From Gordionus sp. m RMFG-2023 (lineage: Eukaryota > Nematomorpha > Gordioida > Chordodea > Parachordodidae): DNA of 64,000 bases. Below are positions 23,184 to 31,929 of this stretch, in pieces. The position numbers were made by a program, and so were the translations under genes. Positions within the stretch are counted from its first letter, which is position 1; every line of letters starts with the position of its first letter. The stretch is taken from positions 81,321,561-81,385,560 of the forward strand of contig NC_088775.1 in assembly GCF_954871325.1 (NCBI RefSeq), given 5' to 3'. Below the pieces are notes generated by a model. That model did not search any database, had not been told where the DNA came from, and saw only the letters and a program-made list of their open reading frames with translations.

Positions 23184-24662
23184 ATGCCCAACCTAAAATT
23201 ATACCGCCTAGACGTATACCTTATTCAAAAATTGATCTTGTTAGTAATGAACTCAAAAAAATGGATACATGATAAAATAATTGAGCCGGTGAATGATGTC
23301 CGATGGGCAAGTCCTGTTACCGCTGTCTATAAAGAAGATGGGAGCATTAGGCTTTGCGCTGATTTTAAGGATACTGTAAACCCAGCTCTAGAAGACTTTA
23401 GATACCCTCTACCACGAATTAATGATCTAATTGCTAAACTTTCGGAAGGAAAGAAATTTACGAAGATTGACTTTAAAAATGCTTTCTTACAGATTCCAAT
23501 TGATAAAAGTTGCAGAAATATTTTAACCATATCTACGCATAAGGGATATTACCAATTTACTAGACTTCCTTTTGGGCTTAAGACCTCATCTGCAATTTTT
23601 CAACAGATTATGGATCAAATCTTCGGTGACATGGATGACGTTATATTTTATATTGATGATTTACTTATAACTGGAAAAAACGATGAAGCCCACCTTAACA
23701 ACATAAAAAAAGTATTTGATAGGATATCATCGTATGGGCTAATACCTAACTTTAATAAAAGTGTGTTCTTTAAAAACAAAGTGAGGTTCCTGGGTCATGA
23801 TATTGACGCTAAGGGGATTCATGCTAATCACGACAAAATTGAAGCAATAATTAATATGCCAGAACCAAAATCAGCTGCTGAATTATCAACATTTCTGGGA
23901 ATGGCTGGCTACTATAGAAAATTTTTGAACAATTTTGCGGAAATTGCCGATCCTCTTTATAAGATTGTCAACAAAGAAAAATGGGCTTGGAACCTAGAAC
24001 ACTCTAAAAGTTTTAATGATCTAAAGAAGTTAATTAGTCTTCCACCTGCTTTGACATATTTTAACCCTGAATTACCTATAGGGATAGCCACTGACCCATC
24101 AAAATGTGGTTTAGGAGCTGTACTATTTCATATTGAAAAAGATGGTAAAGAAAAACCTATAGCTTTCGCGTCGAGAACTTTATTAAAATCTGAAATGAAT
24201 TATACCAATATTGAGCGTGAGGCTCTCGCTATAATGTTTGCCATAAAGAGATTCCAGGAATATTTAATCGGCACAAAATTTACAATTATTACTGACCATA
24301 AGCCTCTAGTTCACATCTTCACCAAGGGTCTTAAGGATAATAGCACCATGTCGTTAAGACTCCAGAAGTGGAATATTACATTAGGGGGATATGATTTTAA
24401 TATAAAGTATAAAGCCGGTAAATATAATGTTGTTCCTGATTGCCTTTCGAGATTACCACAAGAATGTCGTGATGAAACTATTGAAAACGTAACCATTATA
24501 AATGAATATGAGGATTTACCTAATAACTTTGATCAAATTCGTGATGAAACTTTAAAAGATACGGAATTAAAACAAGTCATAAATGATATTAATAACAACA
24601 GACCTATAATGAATAATATTTATAAAAACATTGAATTGGAATTAAGTATAATTAAAGATTGA
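23184..24662 (+). CDS. pol: Reverse transcriptase and RNase H of gypsy element B
   Basis: The true coding part starts upstream near 23118 in another frame and shifts near 23260 at a run of A residues. From KKWIHDKIIEPVNDVRWASP on, the order is IRLCADFKDTVNP, FTKIDFKNAFLQIPI, LPFGLKTSSAIF, the catalytic FYIDDLLITG, RFLGHDIDAKGI and FLGMAGYYRKF. RNase H follows with IATDPSKCGLGAVLF, NIEREALAIMFAI and ITDHKPLVHIF; the D, E and D residues are present. It ends at a TGA (24660-24662), after which the integrase continues in the same frame, so one nonsense change or a programmed readthrough separates the two parts. Confidence 0.95.
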   Translation: MPNLKLYRLDVYLIQKLILLVMNSKKWIHDKIIEPVNDVRWASPVTAVYKEDGSIRLCADFKDTVNPALEDFRYPLPRINDLIAKLSEGKKFTKIDFKNAFLQIPIDKSCRNILTISTHKGYYQFTRLPFGLKTSSAIFQQIMDQIFGDMDDVIFYIDDLLITGKNDEAHLNNIKKVFDRISSYGLIPNFNKSVFFKNKVRFLGHDIDAKGIHANHDKIEAIINMPEPKSAAELSTFLGMAGYYRKFLNNFAEIADPLYKIVNKEKWAWNLEHSKSFNDLKKLISLPPALTYFNPELPIGIATDPSKCGLGAVLFHIEKDGKEKPIAFASRTLLKSEMNYTNIEREALAIMFAIKRFQEYLIGTKFTIITDHKPLVHIFTKGLKDNSTMSLRLQKWNITLGGYDFNIKYKAGKYNVVPDCLSRLPQECRDETIENVTIINEYEDLPNNFDQIRDETLKDTELKQVINDINNNRPIMNNIYKNIELELSIIKD

Positions 24663-24698
24663 CTTTACAAAAGCAATAAAATCATAATTCCGTCTAAT

Positions 24699-25727
24699 AT
24701 GAGAAAAACTATACTACAGTCATTACATGAAGGTCACTTGGGAGCAGGAAAAATCAAATCCTTAGCCAAAGATTACATGTGGTGGCCTGGCATAAATAAT
24801 GATATTGTTATGGAAGTGAAAAGTTGTGACGATTGTAATATATATCACGATAATCCTATAAAGATACAAAAACCATGGGTTTCGGCAACCAAACCGTTTG
24901 AAAGGATACATATAGATTATGCGGGTCCGTTTTTCACAAAAAATTGGTTGATAATAGTCGATGCCTACAGCAAATTTTCAATTATTATTCCTGTTAAAAA
25001 TATTACGACTAATGTTACTTTAAAAGAAATCTTTAAAACTATTTCGCTATACGGAATACCTGAAACTATAGTTACTGATAACGGCACTAACTTTACGAGT
25101 AACGATTTTGAAAAATTTTGCAACAATTTTGGTATTAAACATGTGCTTACATCTGCTTATCACCAGCAATCCAATGGCCAGGTTGAACGCATGGTTAGAA
25201 CGTTCAAAACACATATGAAAAGGAATATTAAAATAGACCCAGATATCGCACTTAGCAAATTTTTACTTAATTACAGAAATACGCGTAATGATACTACAGG
25301 AGTTACACCATCACAGAGAATGTTTAATCGAGATATTAGAATTAAATGGGACTTATTAAAACCGATGGAGGAGAAGAAGAATAAAATAAACGTTACTTTA
25401 CCACGAAGTAGAACTTTTAATGTAGGAGATTTTGTTTGGTATAAAATACAAGGTGATGATAAATGGTGCAAAGGTATGATCACACATAAAGAAAGTGATA
25501 TGATGTTCCAAATTAAGACCGAGAAAGGTATTTTGAGGAGACATTTAGATCATATAAGAATTAGAAACTGTTTTAACACAATTATTAACTATGACTCTAA
25601 GGATTCTTTTAAGGAGGGAAGTATGGACAAAAATATAAAAATTACTGATAATAACGATATAACACCTATCTCTAGACCTGTGCGAATAAAAAAAAAACCT
25701 GCTTATTTAAAAGACTATGTAACTTAA
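24699..25727 (+). CDS. pol: Integrase of gypsy element B
   Basis: In frame with the RT/RNase H ORF across the TGA at 24660; coding continues from about 24663 and the first ATG is at 24699. The HHCC zinc-binding domain is visible as LHEGHLGAGKIKS then KSCDDCNIYH. The DDE core shows IHIDYAGPF, IVTDNGTNF and NGQVERMVRTF. A C-terminal region with FNVGDFVWYKI and MFQIKTEKGILRRH resembles the GPY/F-type tail. The ORF ends at a TAA about 420 bases before the right LTR. All catalytic acidic residues are present. Confidence 0.95.
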   Translation: MRKTILQSLHEGHLGAGKIKSLAKDYMWWPGINNDIVMEVKSCDDCNIYHDNPIKIQKPWVSATKPFERIHIDYAGPFFTKNWLIIVDAYSKFSIIIPVKNITTNVTLKEIFKTISLYGIPETIVTDNGTNFTSNDFEKFCNNFGIKHVLTSAYHQQSNGQVERMVRTFKTHMKRNIKIDPDIALSKFLLNYRNTRNDTTGVTPSQRMFNRDIRIKWDLLKPMEEKKNKINVTLPRSRTFNVGDFVWYKIQGDDKWCKGMITHKESDMMFQIKTEKGILRRHLDHIRIRNCFNTIINYDSKDSFKEGSMDKNIKITDNNDITPISRPVRIKKKPAYLKDYVT

Positions 25728-26149
25728 AATATAAAATAAATGTTAAATTGCATAAACTAAATTAAATATTAAAACGCTTACATTAAAACGCAAAAAAAAT
25801 TAGAACGCTAAAAATATAACAATCTTATTGATTTATCATTCTTCATTTATTCTTATGATGAACTATTATTTCTTATTCGCAACTTATTTATGATAATAAC
25901 AATTTCGGAAAAATGATAATAACAATTGAGTACTATCAAACAAGCTATGATTAATGGAGACAATTTACGATATGGATATCAAGCTTGTGATTAAACAAAC
26001 CAACGTGCAAAATCGAATTGATCAAACCAACGATTGGGACAAGCCAACGTTATGATGATTTATGATACAACTTGATTACCAAAATGATAAACCACTTGGA
26101 CAACAAACTCTCTATGACTTCTCCGATGGAATTATCAGAAGAAGGAGAA
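25728..26149 (+). other. 3' untranslated region of element B with polypurine tract
   Basis: About 420 bp without coding capacity between the integrase stop and the right LTR. The purine run GAAGGAGAA at 26141-26149 directly precedes the LTR and is the likely plus-strand primer. Confidence 0.7.
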
Positions 26150-26411
26150 TGTTGCATTATGATAATTTTTATTACAATATAAATTTTATTTTTGTTATAA
26201 TCTAATTTTTATTATTTGATTTTTATTATGTGTTATAATCTAATTTTATTTTATAAACGGCGTAACCTTACTTTTTTATATTATTTTGTTTTATATTCTA
26301 ATTTATATTTTAGAAAATGTATATATACCTTAAGAAAAGAAATTAGTTAATGAAATATCTTTTTACTGACTCGAACCTCGCGCTATATCGTTAAGAACTT
26401 TATTCTTTTCA
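26150..26411 (+). repeat. Right LTR of element B
   Basis: A 262-bp repeat starting TGTTGCATTATG and ending TTTTCA, with a TG..CA boundary, followed by the TAAGG duplication. Confidence 0.93.
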
Positions 26412-26416
26412 TAAGG

Positions 26417-27276
26417 AAGTGGGTGGAGCGTTATTACAGGTAATAGAGGGCTTGGAGAGACCCGTATTGTTTTTCTCGCGTGTTTTTCGTGAGGTAGAGA
26501 CCAGGTATTCTGTGATTGAACAGGAGGCCCTGGCTGTGATTTTCGGGTTTACAAAATGTCGTGAATATTTGATTGGTAAAAAATTTGTAATTTTTACTGA
26601 TCACAAGCCGTTAATTCACTTATTTCGGAAAAACAATCGGGAGTTAATGATGTCTCCCCGATTACAACGTTGGTTGTTGTTGGTGGGCAGCTTTAATGTG
26701 GAGATCCTATATCGTCGCGGTAAAGAGAATTGTTTGCCTGATATCTTGTCCCGATTAGGATTAAATGAAGTAAATGATGAAGGGTACAAGGATAAGGTTC
26801 GAAACAGTGAAAAGGCTCTGGTTTGTTTGCTTTCGCATATGCTCAAAGGGGGTCCTACCAATTGGGAGGATCTTAAGTTGAGTACATTGAGAGATAGAGA
26901 AATGACTAGGATAAAGTTATGTGTAATGGGGAAAAAGACTTGGGAGGAGGATTGTAAAGTTTTTAAAAAGGTGGAAGAGGAATTGTCGGTGGTGGATGAT
27001 TGTTTAATGAGGGGTAATCGTGCCATAATTCCGTTCAAATTACGGGGTAAAATTTTAAATTTGTTACATGCTGGACATCAAGGTCAAGGGAAGATGAAAT
27101 CGTGGGCCCGTGAATATGTTTGGTGGCCGGGTATGGGAAAAGATATTGAAAATATCACAAGGAAATGTGAGCCGTGTATTTCGTGCGCGGCGATGCCCCG
27201 AAAGGAGGTGGGTCAGATATGGCCCAGGTCGAGAAAACCGTGTGGGAACGCTTACATGTTGATTTTTTCGATTTAG
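26417..27276 (+). CDS. pol: RNase H and integrase N-terminus of gypsy element A
   Basis: Coding of element A resumes directly after the TAAGG duplication. RNase H motifs are VIEQEALAVIFGF and IFTDHKPLIHLF, then SPRLQRWLLLV. The integrase zinc-binding domain follows with LHAGHQGQGKMKSWA and ITRKCEPCISC. At about 27240, near AAACCGTGTGGGA, the frame shifts by one and coding continues in the frame of 27174-27836. The last dozen residues of this open frame are therefore out of frame. Confidence 0.93.
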
Positions 27277-27836
27277 ATAAAAGGTCGTATTTTTTAGTAG
27301 TAGATTCGTATTCGAAATTGATAGAGTACGAGGAGGTACATGGATATACCACTAAAATTGTTGTAAGGAAATTGAGGGCATTAATGGTCAGGTTCGGATT
27401 GCCGGATACCATTGTATCTGATGGAGGACCTGCCTTTGATATGGCAAATTTCAAGCAGTTTTATAAAGAGTCTAGGATTCGACACATTTTGACCCCGCCC
27501 TATCATCCCAGCTCAAATGGTCAAGTTGAGAGGATGGTAGCAATTGTTAAGAATTGGATAAGGAAAGCCGGCAATCAAGGGAATGGGGCGTGTTTGGCCC
27601 AGTTGTATTACCTCAATTTTAGGAATAAGGAGGGAGTGACACCTGCTGAATTGTTTTTGGGCCGGAGGACTAGGGTTCCCCTAGATTTTCTAAGGGCCGA
27701 GAGTCACGAGAAGGGAGTTCGGAAGGACCGAAAGATTAGGTTTGAAGTTGGAGAAAAAGTATGGACTCGTTTGTTTGACGGGAGGGGCAGGAAATGGGCC
27801 AAGGGCATTGTTGGGGAAACAGAGGTTCAAAGTTGA
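27240..27836 (+). CDS. pol: Integrase core and C-terminus of gypsy element A
   Basis: The open frame extends upstream to 27174, but only the part from about 27240 (WERLHVDFFDL) is real. The DDE core is HVDFFDL, TIVSDGGPAFDM and SNGQVERMVAIV. The C-terminal region has KIRFEVGEKVWTRLF and KWAKGIVG, like the GPY/F module. The ORF ends TEVQS at 27836. No chromodomain is visible. Confidence 0.93.
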   Translation: MWERLHVDFFDLDKRSYFLVVDSYSKLIEYEEVHGYTTKIVVRKLRALMVRFGLPDTIVSDGGPAFDMANFKQFYKESRIRHILTPPYHPSSNGQVERMVAIVKNWIRKAGNQGNGACLAQLYYLNFRNKEGVTPAELFLGRRTRVPLDFLRAESHEKGVRKDRKIRFEVGEKVWTRLFDGRGRKWAKGIVGETEVQS

Positions 27837-28806
27837 ATTTGATTCAATTAGAAATGGGCGGCTCAGTTATGCGCCACAATGATCATACACGACCCCGTGA
27901 GTAAACCTGAGGTACCTCATATGATAATATAAATATGAAAATATATATATAAATATAATGAAGGTGCATCCCGAAGGATTAGACTCGTTTCCGAGCAGTT
28001 ATATAATGTAGTCATGTGATAAATGAAGATTTGGGTAATGTAGTTTATGTGGGAATGGGAAGTTAAAGGATCAAATAGGAGAGGGGCTCATCTTAAAGTG
28101 GTAAATATATATATTTATGCAAAGTTAAAGCATAAAGGAGTAAAATGTACGTGAAGTTGGTAACCTTTTTGTTTGAGTTTATGTATTATTATATGATGGT
28201 ATTAGAGTTTATTGATAGATGTTTATGTAAAAAAGTGAAATTGAATAAGGAGGTTATCTCGGTAATATTACGAGAAATTAAAGTATATGTATGTTAAACT
28301 GGTTTAATGTTCCGGCTGTCGGTAATAAACAAGGAAAAAAGATTGAAATTGTGGTAATATATGTATTGTAAATGAAGAAATGTAAAAAAATAAAAGGAAA
28401 AGAGTTAGAAAAGTTGTAATTCATTTAGTGAATACATTTTGTTCATAGCCTTATAGGATAAATCACGGCTGTTGAACATTAATATTGGTATTGGGAAGAT
28501 ATTTTTGTTAGAAAAAAAAAGTATTAATTAATTGAAAAGTTTTTTTTTTAAAAAGTTTTTTTTGGGTTAGATTCAAATTTTTTAAAAAATTTATTCGTTT
28601 GTTTTCTAAAAGAAGAAAAATATTACTGCTTCCCATTTAATATTTTTTTTCTGTGAAAGTTGAGTAAAAGGCCATATATATCCCTAGACAAGAATCTCCT
28701 CATAATTTCAGAGTATAATATTGGGGCAGTATCTAACGATATATTCATAAATATTCCCACGAATCCGCGAACGGTATATCCATAAATCTTTCCCCAGATC
28801 GGAGTA
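27837..28806 (+). other. Non-coding interval of element A between integrase and ORF3
   Basis: About 970 bp with no long frame. A T-rich block at 28503-28660 (TTTTTTTTAAAAAGTTTTTTTTGGG and similar) precedes ORF3 and could supply a splice acceptor for a subgenomic transcript. This is speculative. Confidence 0.5.
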
Positions 28807-29304
28807 ATGGAAACAACCTCCAAGTTAATTGATATGGGGGATTTTTATCTTCAGATCACGGTAATCAAGAAAAATAATGGTATGATTCTGAGCTCAAGGT
28901 CCAATAATGAAAATCAACCACCGATTCAGGAGACGCGACGACGTAGATGTTTTAATTGTCAAGAGGTGGGACATTTACGGCACCAGTGTTCTCGGCTATC
29001 GCGGGAGACGCGTGTACCCCTGGAGGCCATATCTGAAAATCGTATCTATCAAGGACAGAAGCGGGGACATCACGATTTGGAGGGAAGACAACCAACAGAC
29101 GCAGCTCCCTCAGGGTTGGATAGGGAGATGGAGAGACCTTCCGTGGATATTCGTCGTGGGGATGTTCGAGATCAGTTTGTGAATGGAGTTCGAGGTACAG
29201 AGGGAGGAGATTTTTTGCAGAGATTAGTGACCAATACACTAACAGTTGATGCTTCGCAGACGGCACGAGCTGATGATTTCTGGGTGAATCCAATGTCTAT
29301 CTAA
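28807..29304 (+). CDS. ORF3 of gypsy element A: single zinc-knuckle protein downstream of pol
   Basis: A 165-residue open frame between integrase and the right LTR. It contains one CCHC knuckle, CFNCQEVGHLRHQC, at residues 48-61, preceded by a basic TRRRR. An acidic, Pro- and Gly-rich tail follows (RRGDVRDQFVNG, TEGGDFLQRLV). No signal peptide or membrane segment is present, so it is not an envelope gene. Gag-type knuckles already exist at the usual place (20782-20970). A second nucleic-acid-binding ORF 3' of pol is therefore unusual; it may be an accessory RNA-binding protein or a displaced nucleocapsid. The ORF is intact although neighbouring gag and pol are broken. Confidence 0.7.
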   Translation: METTSKLIDMGDFYLQITVIKKNNGMILSSRSNNENQPPIQETRRRRCFNCQEVGHLRHQCSRLSRETRVPLEAISENRIYQGQKRGHHDLEGRQPTDAAPSGLDREMERPSVDIRRGDVRDQFVNGVRGTEGGDFLQRLVTNTLTVDASQTARADDFWVNPMSI

Positions 29305-29398
29305 GAAGATTATTCTTTAAATAATGTCGTAAGTTTTTTTTTGTAGATATTTTGTTTTTTTTTGCGCGTTTTTGTTTTATTTCTAATGCCACGATCCC

Positions 29399-29412
29399 AT
29401 AAAGGGGTGGCA
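29399..29412 (+). promoter_or_regulatory. Polypurine tract of element A
   Basis: The purine-rich word AAAGGGGTGG lies directly before the right LTR, the usual position of the plus-strand primer. Confidence 0.7.
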
Positions 29413-29734
29413 TGTCGTATTTGTAAATACGTTTATCATATTTTTTTTTACGCGAAATGTCAATCAACCGATTAAAATAAGGTTGATTGGATATAAAATT
29501 AGATGTAATAATATATGTTTAATTTTTTTTATATAAATTTTTTTTTTTTTTGGAGAAATGAATTTTCTTTTGAATAAAATTTTTGGATTTCTATTGTAGT
29601 TTTATTTGTCTTTTGATTTGATAATTTCATATAATTCTTGAAGATTCGTTTTTTAGAAAGTTTGGTTAAGTTTCTAGGATTTGTTTAGGTAGATTTTAGA
29701 TTTGTTTTAATTTGTGTTTGTAGGTTTTTTTTAG
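29413..29734 (+). repeat. Right LTR of gypsy element A
   Basis: 322 bp, starting TGTCGTATTTGTAAATACG and ending with a T run then AG, followed by CTAC (29735-29738). Confidence 0.92.
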
Positions 29735-29738
29735 CTAC

Positions 29739-30824
29739 AAAATATCTTCAGGTCATTATTTACCGCACCTTTGTAATATATTAAAAATATATACCCAAAA
29801 AAAAATAAGGGATTGGTTTTGTTGTTTTTATTTTATTAGAAATTTACAAAAATAAAAAGTTTCTGGAGGTATAATATTATATTTTATTTATTTTGTTATT
29901 TTTTTATAATATTTTCTATTTTTTATTTTTTATTATTAATTTAATTGTTTATATTTTTATTAATAATTCCTCAAGATAATAAAAAAAAATATTAAATAAT
30001 TTAAACTATTTTTAGTTCATATATTATATTTTTCTAAATCTCTAAAATAATAAATTCTTATTCTTATAATTTGTTAACACCTAGCTGGCACCTAATTAAG
30101 GGAGTGGGGGAAATAATTTTATTTTTTTGGATATAAAATTTATTTTTTTATTTAATTTTTTTTTATACTACGTGGGGGGGGGGGGGGGGCATTTTATTTT
30201 ACTTTTAAATAAAGATATTAATTTTTAGAATATACTCATGGAAAAAAATATTAATTTTTAGAATGTAGGGAAGACCATATTTTTATTTAGATTTTTTTTA
30301 ATTGTAGAATTTTAATTCATGATTTATATTAAAGATCAGAACAATATTTCAGGAAAAAAATAGTTTGGGGTTCATAAATAGGATTTTTTTAAAAAAATAT
30401 ATATTATTAAATATCTTAATCTTCAAAATTAGCCTCGTAATTAGCTAATCGATTATGTCTAACACTATTCTTGAAGATTATAATTTTCCATATTTAAATC
30501 AGAAAAGAGCTCAGGCAATAATAAATAAGATAATTTCCATGCATAACGTTTTTTTCAAACGATTTTTGGATAATGTTACGAGGAATTCTTTATTTGCAAA
30601 CAAAGGATAATAATTTTAGGAATTTCGATTAAGTTCATGTTATCAAAATTTCCGTTAAATAGAGTTTAAAATTCCTGAACTTGAATTAAACCCTAATTTG
30701 ACAATCTAGCAAATATTTTTCTCTTATTATTGTACAAAAGTTAAAAATAAAATGTTAAGATCTAAACATGCCCATTAAGAGAAATGCGATGGTCAAAAAT
30801 TTTATACCAGTAACCATATTTATT
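29739..30824. other. No gene seen; contains a poly-G tract at 30174-30189
   Basis: T-rich and A-rich sequence right of element A. A run of 16 G residues lies at 30174-30189 after TACTACGT. It may be the eroded end of another hAT-type element, but no transposase remnant was found. Confidence 0.45.
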
Positions 30825-31330
30825 TTTTACCCCCGCTCCCAAGTCAAACTTATATACGCCATATTAAGGTAGAACTAGACTTATTTGATACCCATCCATC
30901 ATATCAATATTTGGTGCTGATAAAATTAATCCTAACCTACGTACGTAGTAATTGTCATAGAGAAGTGGCTCTTGGTTTGTTAATTATTCAATAGTTCTAA
31001 TTAGCTATCTATTGATGCCTCCAATAATCATATATTATATACCTTAATAAGGTCAAGAAAAACTTAAAATATATGGTTGTGCTTGGGGTTAGTGCTCATA
31101 GCGAGTTTAGTCGTTTTTTAGACTCAAGCCACGGATAGGAGTTTTATACAATTAATCAATAAATAACAGTTATATAAGCAATCGAGTTCATAAAATTCAA
31201 TAAACTATTTATAGAGTACACGACTAAAGTTCAAAACTCGAATCGTAAAAATGTCGACTAATCGACTCAAAACTCGACTTGAGTCGTAGTTAAGCCGACT
31301 CGGCTGAGTCTTTTAACAACACTACATTAA
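30825..31330. repeat. GACTCG-rich repeat, right member of an inverted pair
   Basis: Reverse complement of 18829-19345 in the same order of segments. Landmarks are CCCCGCTCCC (30832), CCATATTAAGGTAGAAC (30870), GATGCCTCCAATAATCATA (31015), a GACTCG/CGACTC-rich end (31120-31310) and the terminus TCTTTTAACAACACTAC. The similarity is diverged, so this is an old dispersed repeat rather than a recent inversion. Confidence 0.7.
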
Positions 31331-31895
31331 ATTAATCCAAATATCTCGCTCAAAAATCTTCAAAGAAGATCTTTTGTACAACTCTGGTTATTATTGTTTA
31401 TAAATACGAAATAAATATTAAATCCTATCCTAATAAAAATATAAATCTGGCATACCTAAGTAATGAATATAATTATTAATTCCAATAATAATCTCACTAG
31501 CAAGATATTTTAATTTTATACGAATATAATATGTAATTTTTCTTCGGATATAGAATTGCTTAGATATAGATCAGTTCTTATTAATTTGCATAAGCTGGCA
31601 GGCTCTGTATAAAACAATTAAATAATTTCTCCATTTAATTTTTTTATAAATAATTCTACATTAAAGCAATAAATTTATTGATTTTTTACTATTGTATTTA
31701 GCTAAGCTATTTCAGGTAATATTATAAAAATGATTTTATATTGAAATTTATCTTTATCAGACTCAAGGGTTTAAAGAATACTTATAATAATTTGAATAGT
31801 ATTGTGTATATGTATAATATATCCAATATATTTTATAAATATATTAATTAATTAGTAATTGCAAATGAATCATGTTAACATTTATTTTATTCTAG
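31331..31895. other. Region upstream of the Rab11-FIP-like gene
   Basis: AT-rich sequence in which the promoter, 5' untranslated region or an upstream exon of the FIP-like gene is expected. TTCTAG at 31890-31895 could be a splice acceptor, because the reading frame stays open upstream of the chosen ATG back to that point. Confidence 0.4.
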
Positions 31896-31929
31896 GGTTT
31901 CTTCACAATCTCGCATCGCATATGGATGG

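Larger units (their letters stand above)
22926..26411 (+). mobile_element. Nested Ty3/gypsy LTR retrotransposon B, internally deleted
   Basis: Element B sits in the RNase H coding sequence of element A. Its left LTR starts TGTTGCATTATG at 22926 and its right LTR spans 26150-26411, ending TTTTCA. The target duplication TAAGG is exact (22921-22925 and 26412-26416). The left LTR is cut short near 23116 and joined directly to sequence encoding the start of RT, so the primer site, gag and protease are gone. The remaining RT, RNase H and integrase are almost open: one frameshift at an A run near 23260 and one TGA at 24660. B belongs to a different gypsy lineage from A (YIDD instead of YMDD). Confidence 0.95.
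19673..29734 (+). mobile_element. Ty3/gypsy LTR retrotransposon A
   Basis: Two long terminal repeats (19673-20027 and 29413-29734) bracket gag-like, protease, reverse transcriptase, RNase H and integrase segments in Ty3/gypsy order, plus a downstream zinc-knuckle ORF. Exact CTAC tetramers at 19669-19672 and 29735-29738 are the likely target duplication. A primer-binding site starts TGGTGCCTTGTG at 20028, and a purine-rich tract AAAGGGGTGG lies before the right LTR. The element is about 6.6 kb once the nested element B (22926-26411 plus a 5-bp duplication) is discounted. Frameshifts in gag, at the start of RT and within integrase show it is inactive as it stands. Confidence 0.95.

Noticed and set aside
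26616-27038. 140-codon minus-strand frame opposite RNase H/integrase
   Set aside because: It is the antisense shadow of the pol gene of element A and has no domain of its own.
28952-29293. 113-codon minus-strand frame opposite ORF3
   Set aside because: Antisense shadow of the zinc-knuckle ORF. The knuckle motif is readable only on the plus strand.
28807-29304. Envelope gene in element A
   Set aside because: The ORF has no signal peptide, membrane segment or cysteine pattern of an envelope. It has a CCHC knuckle instead.
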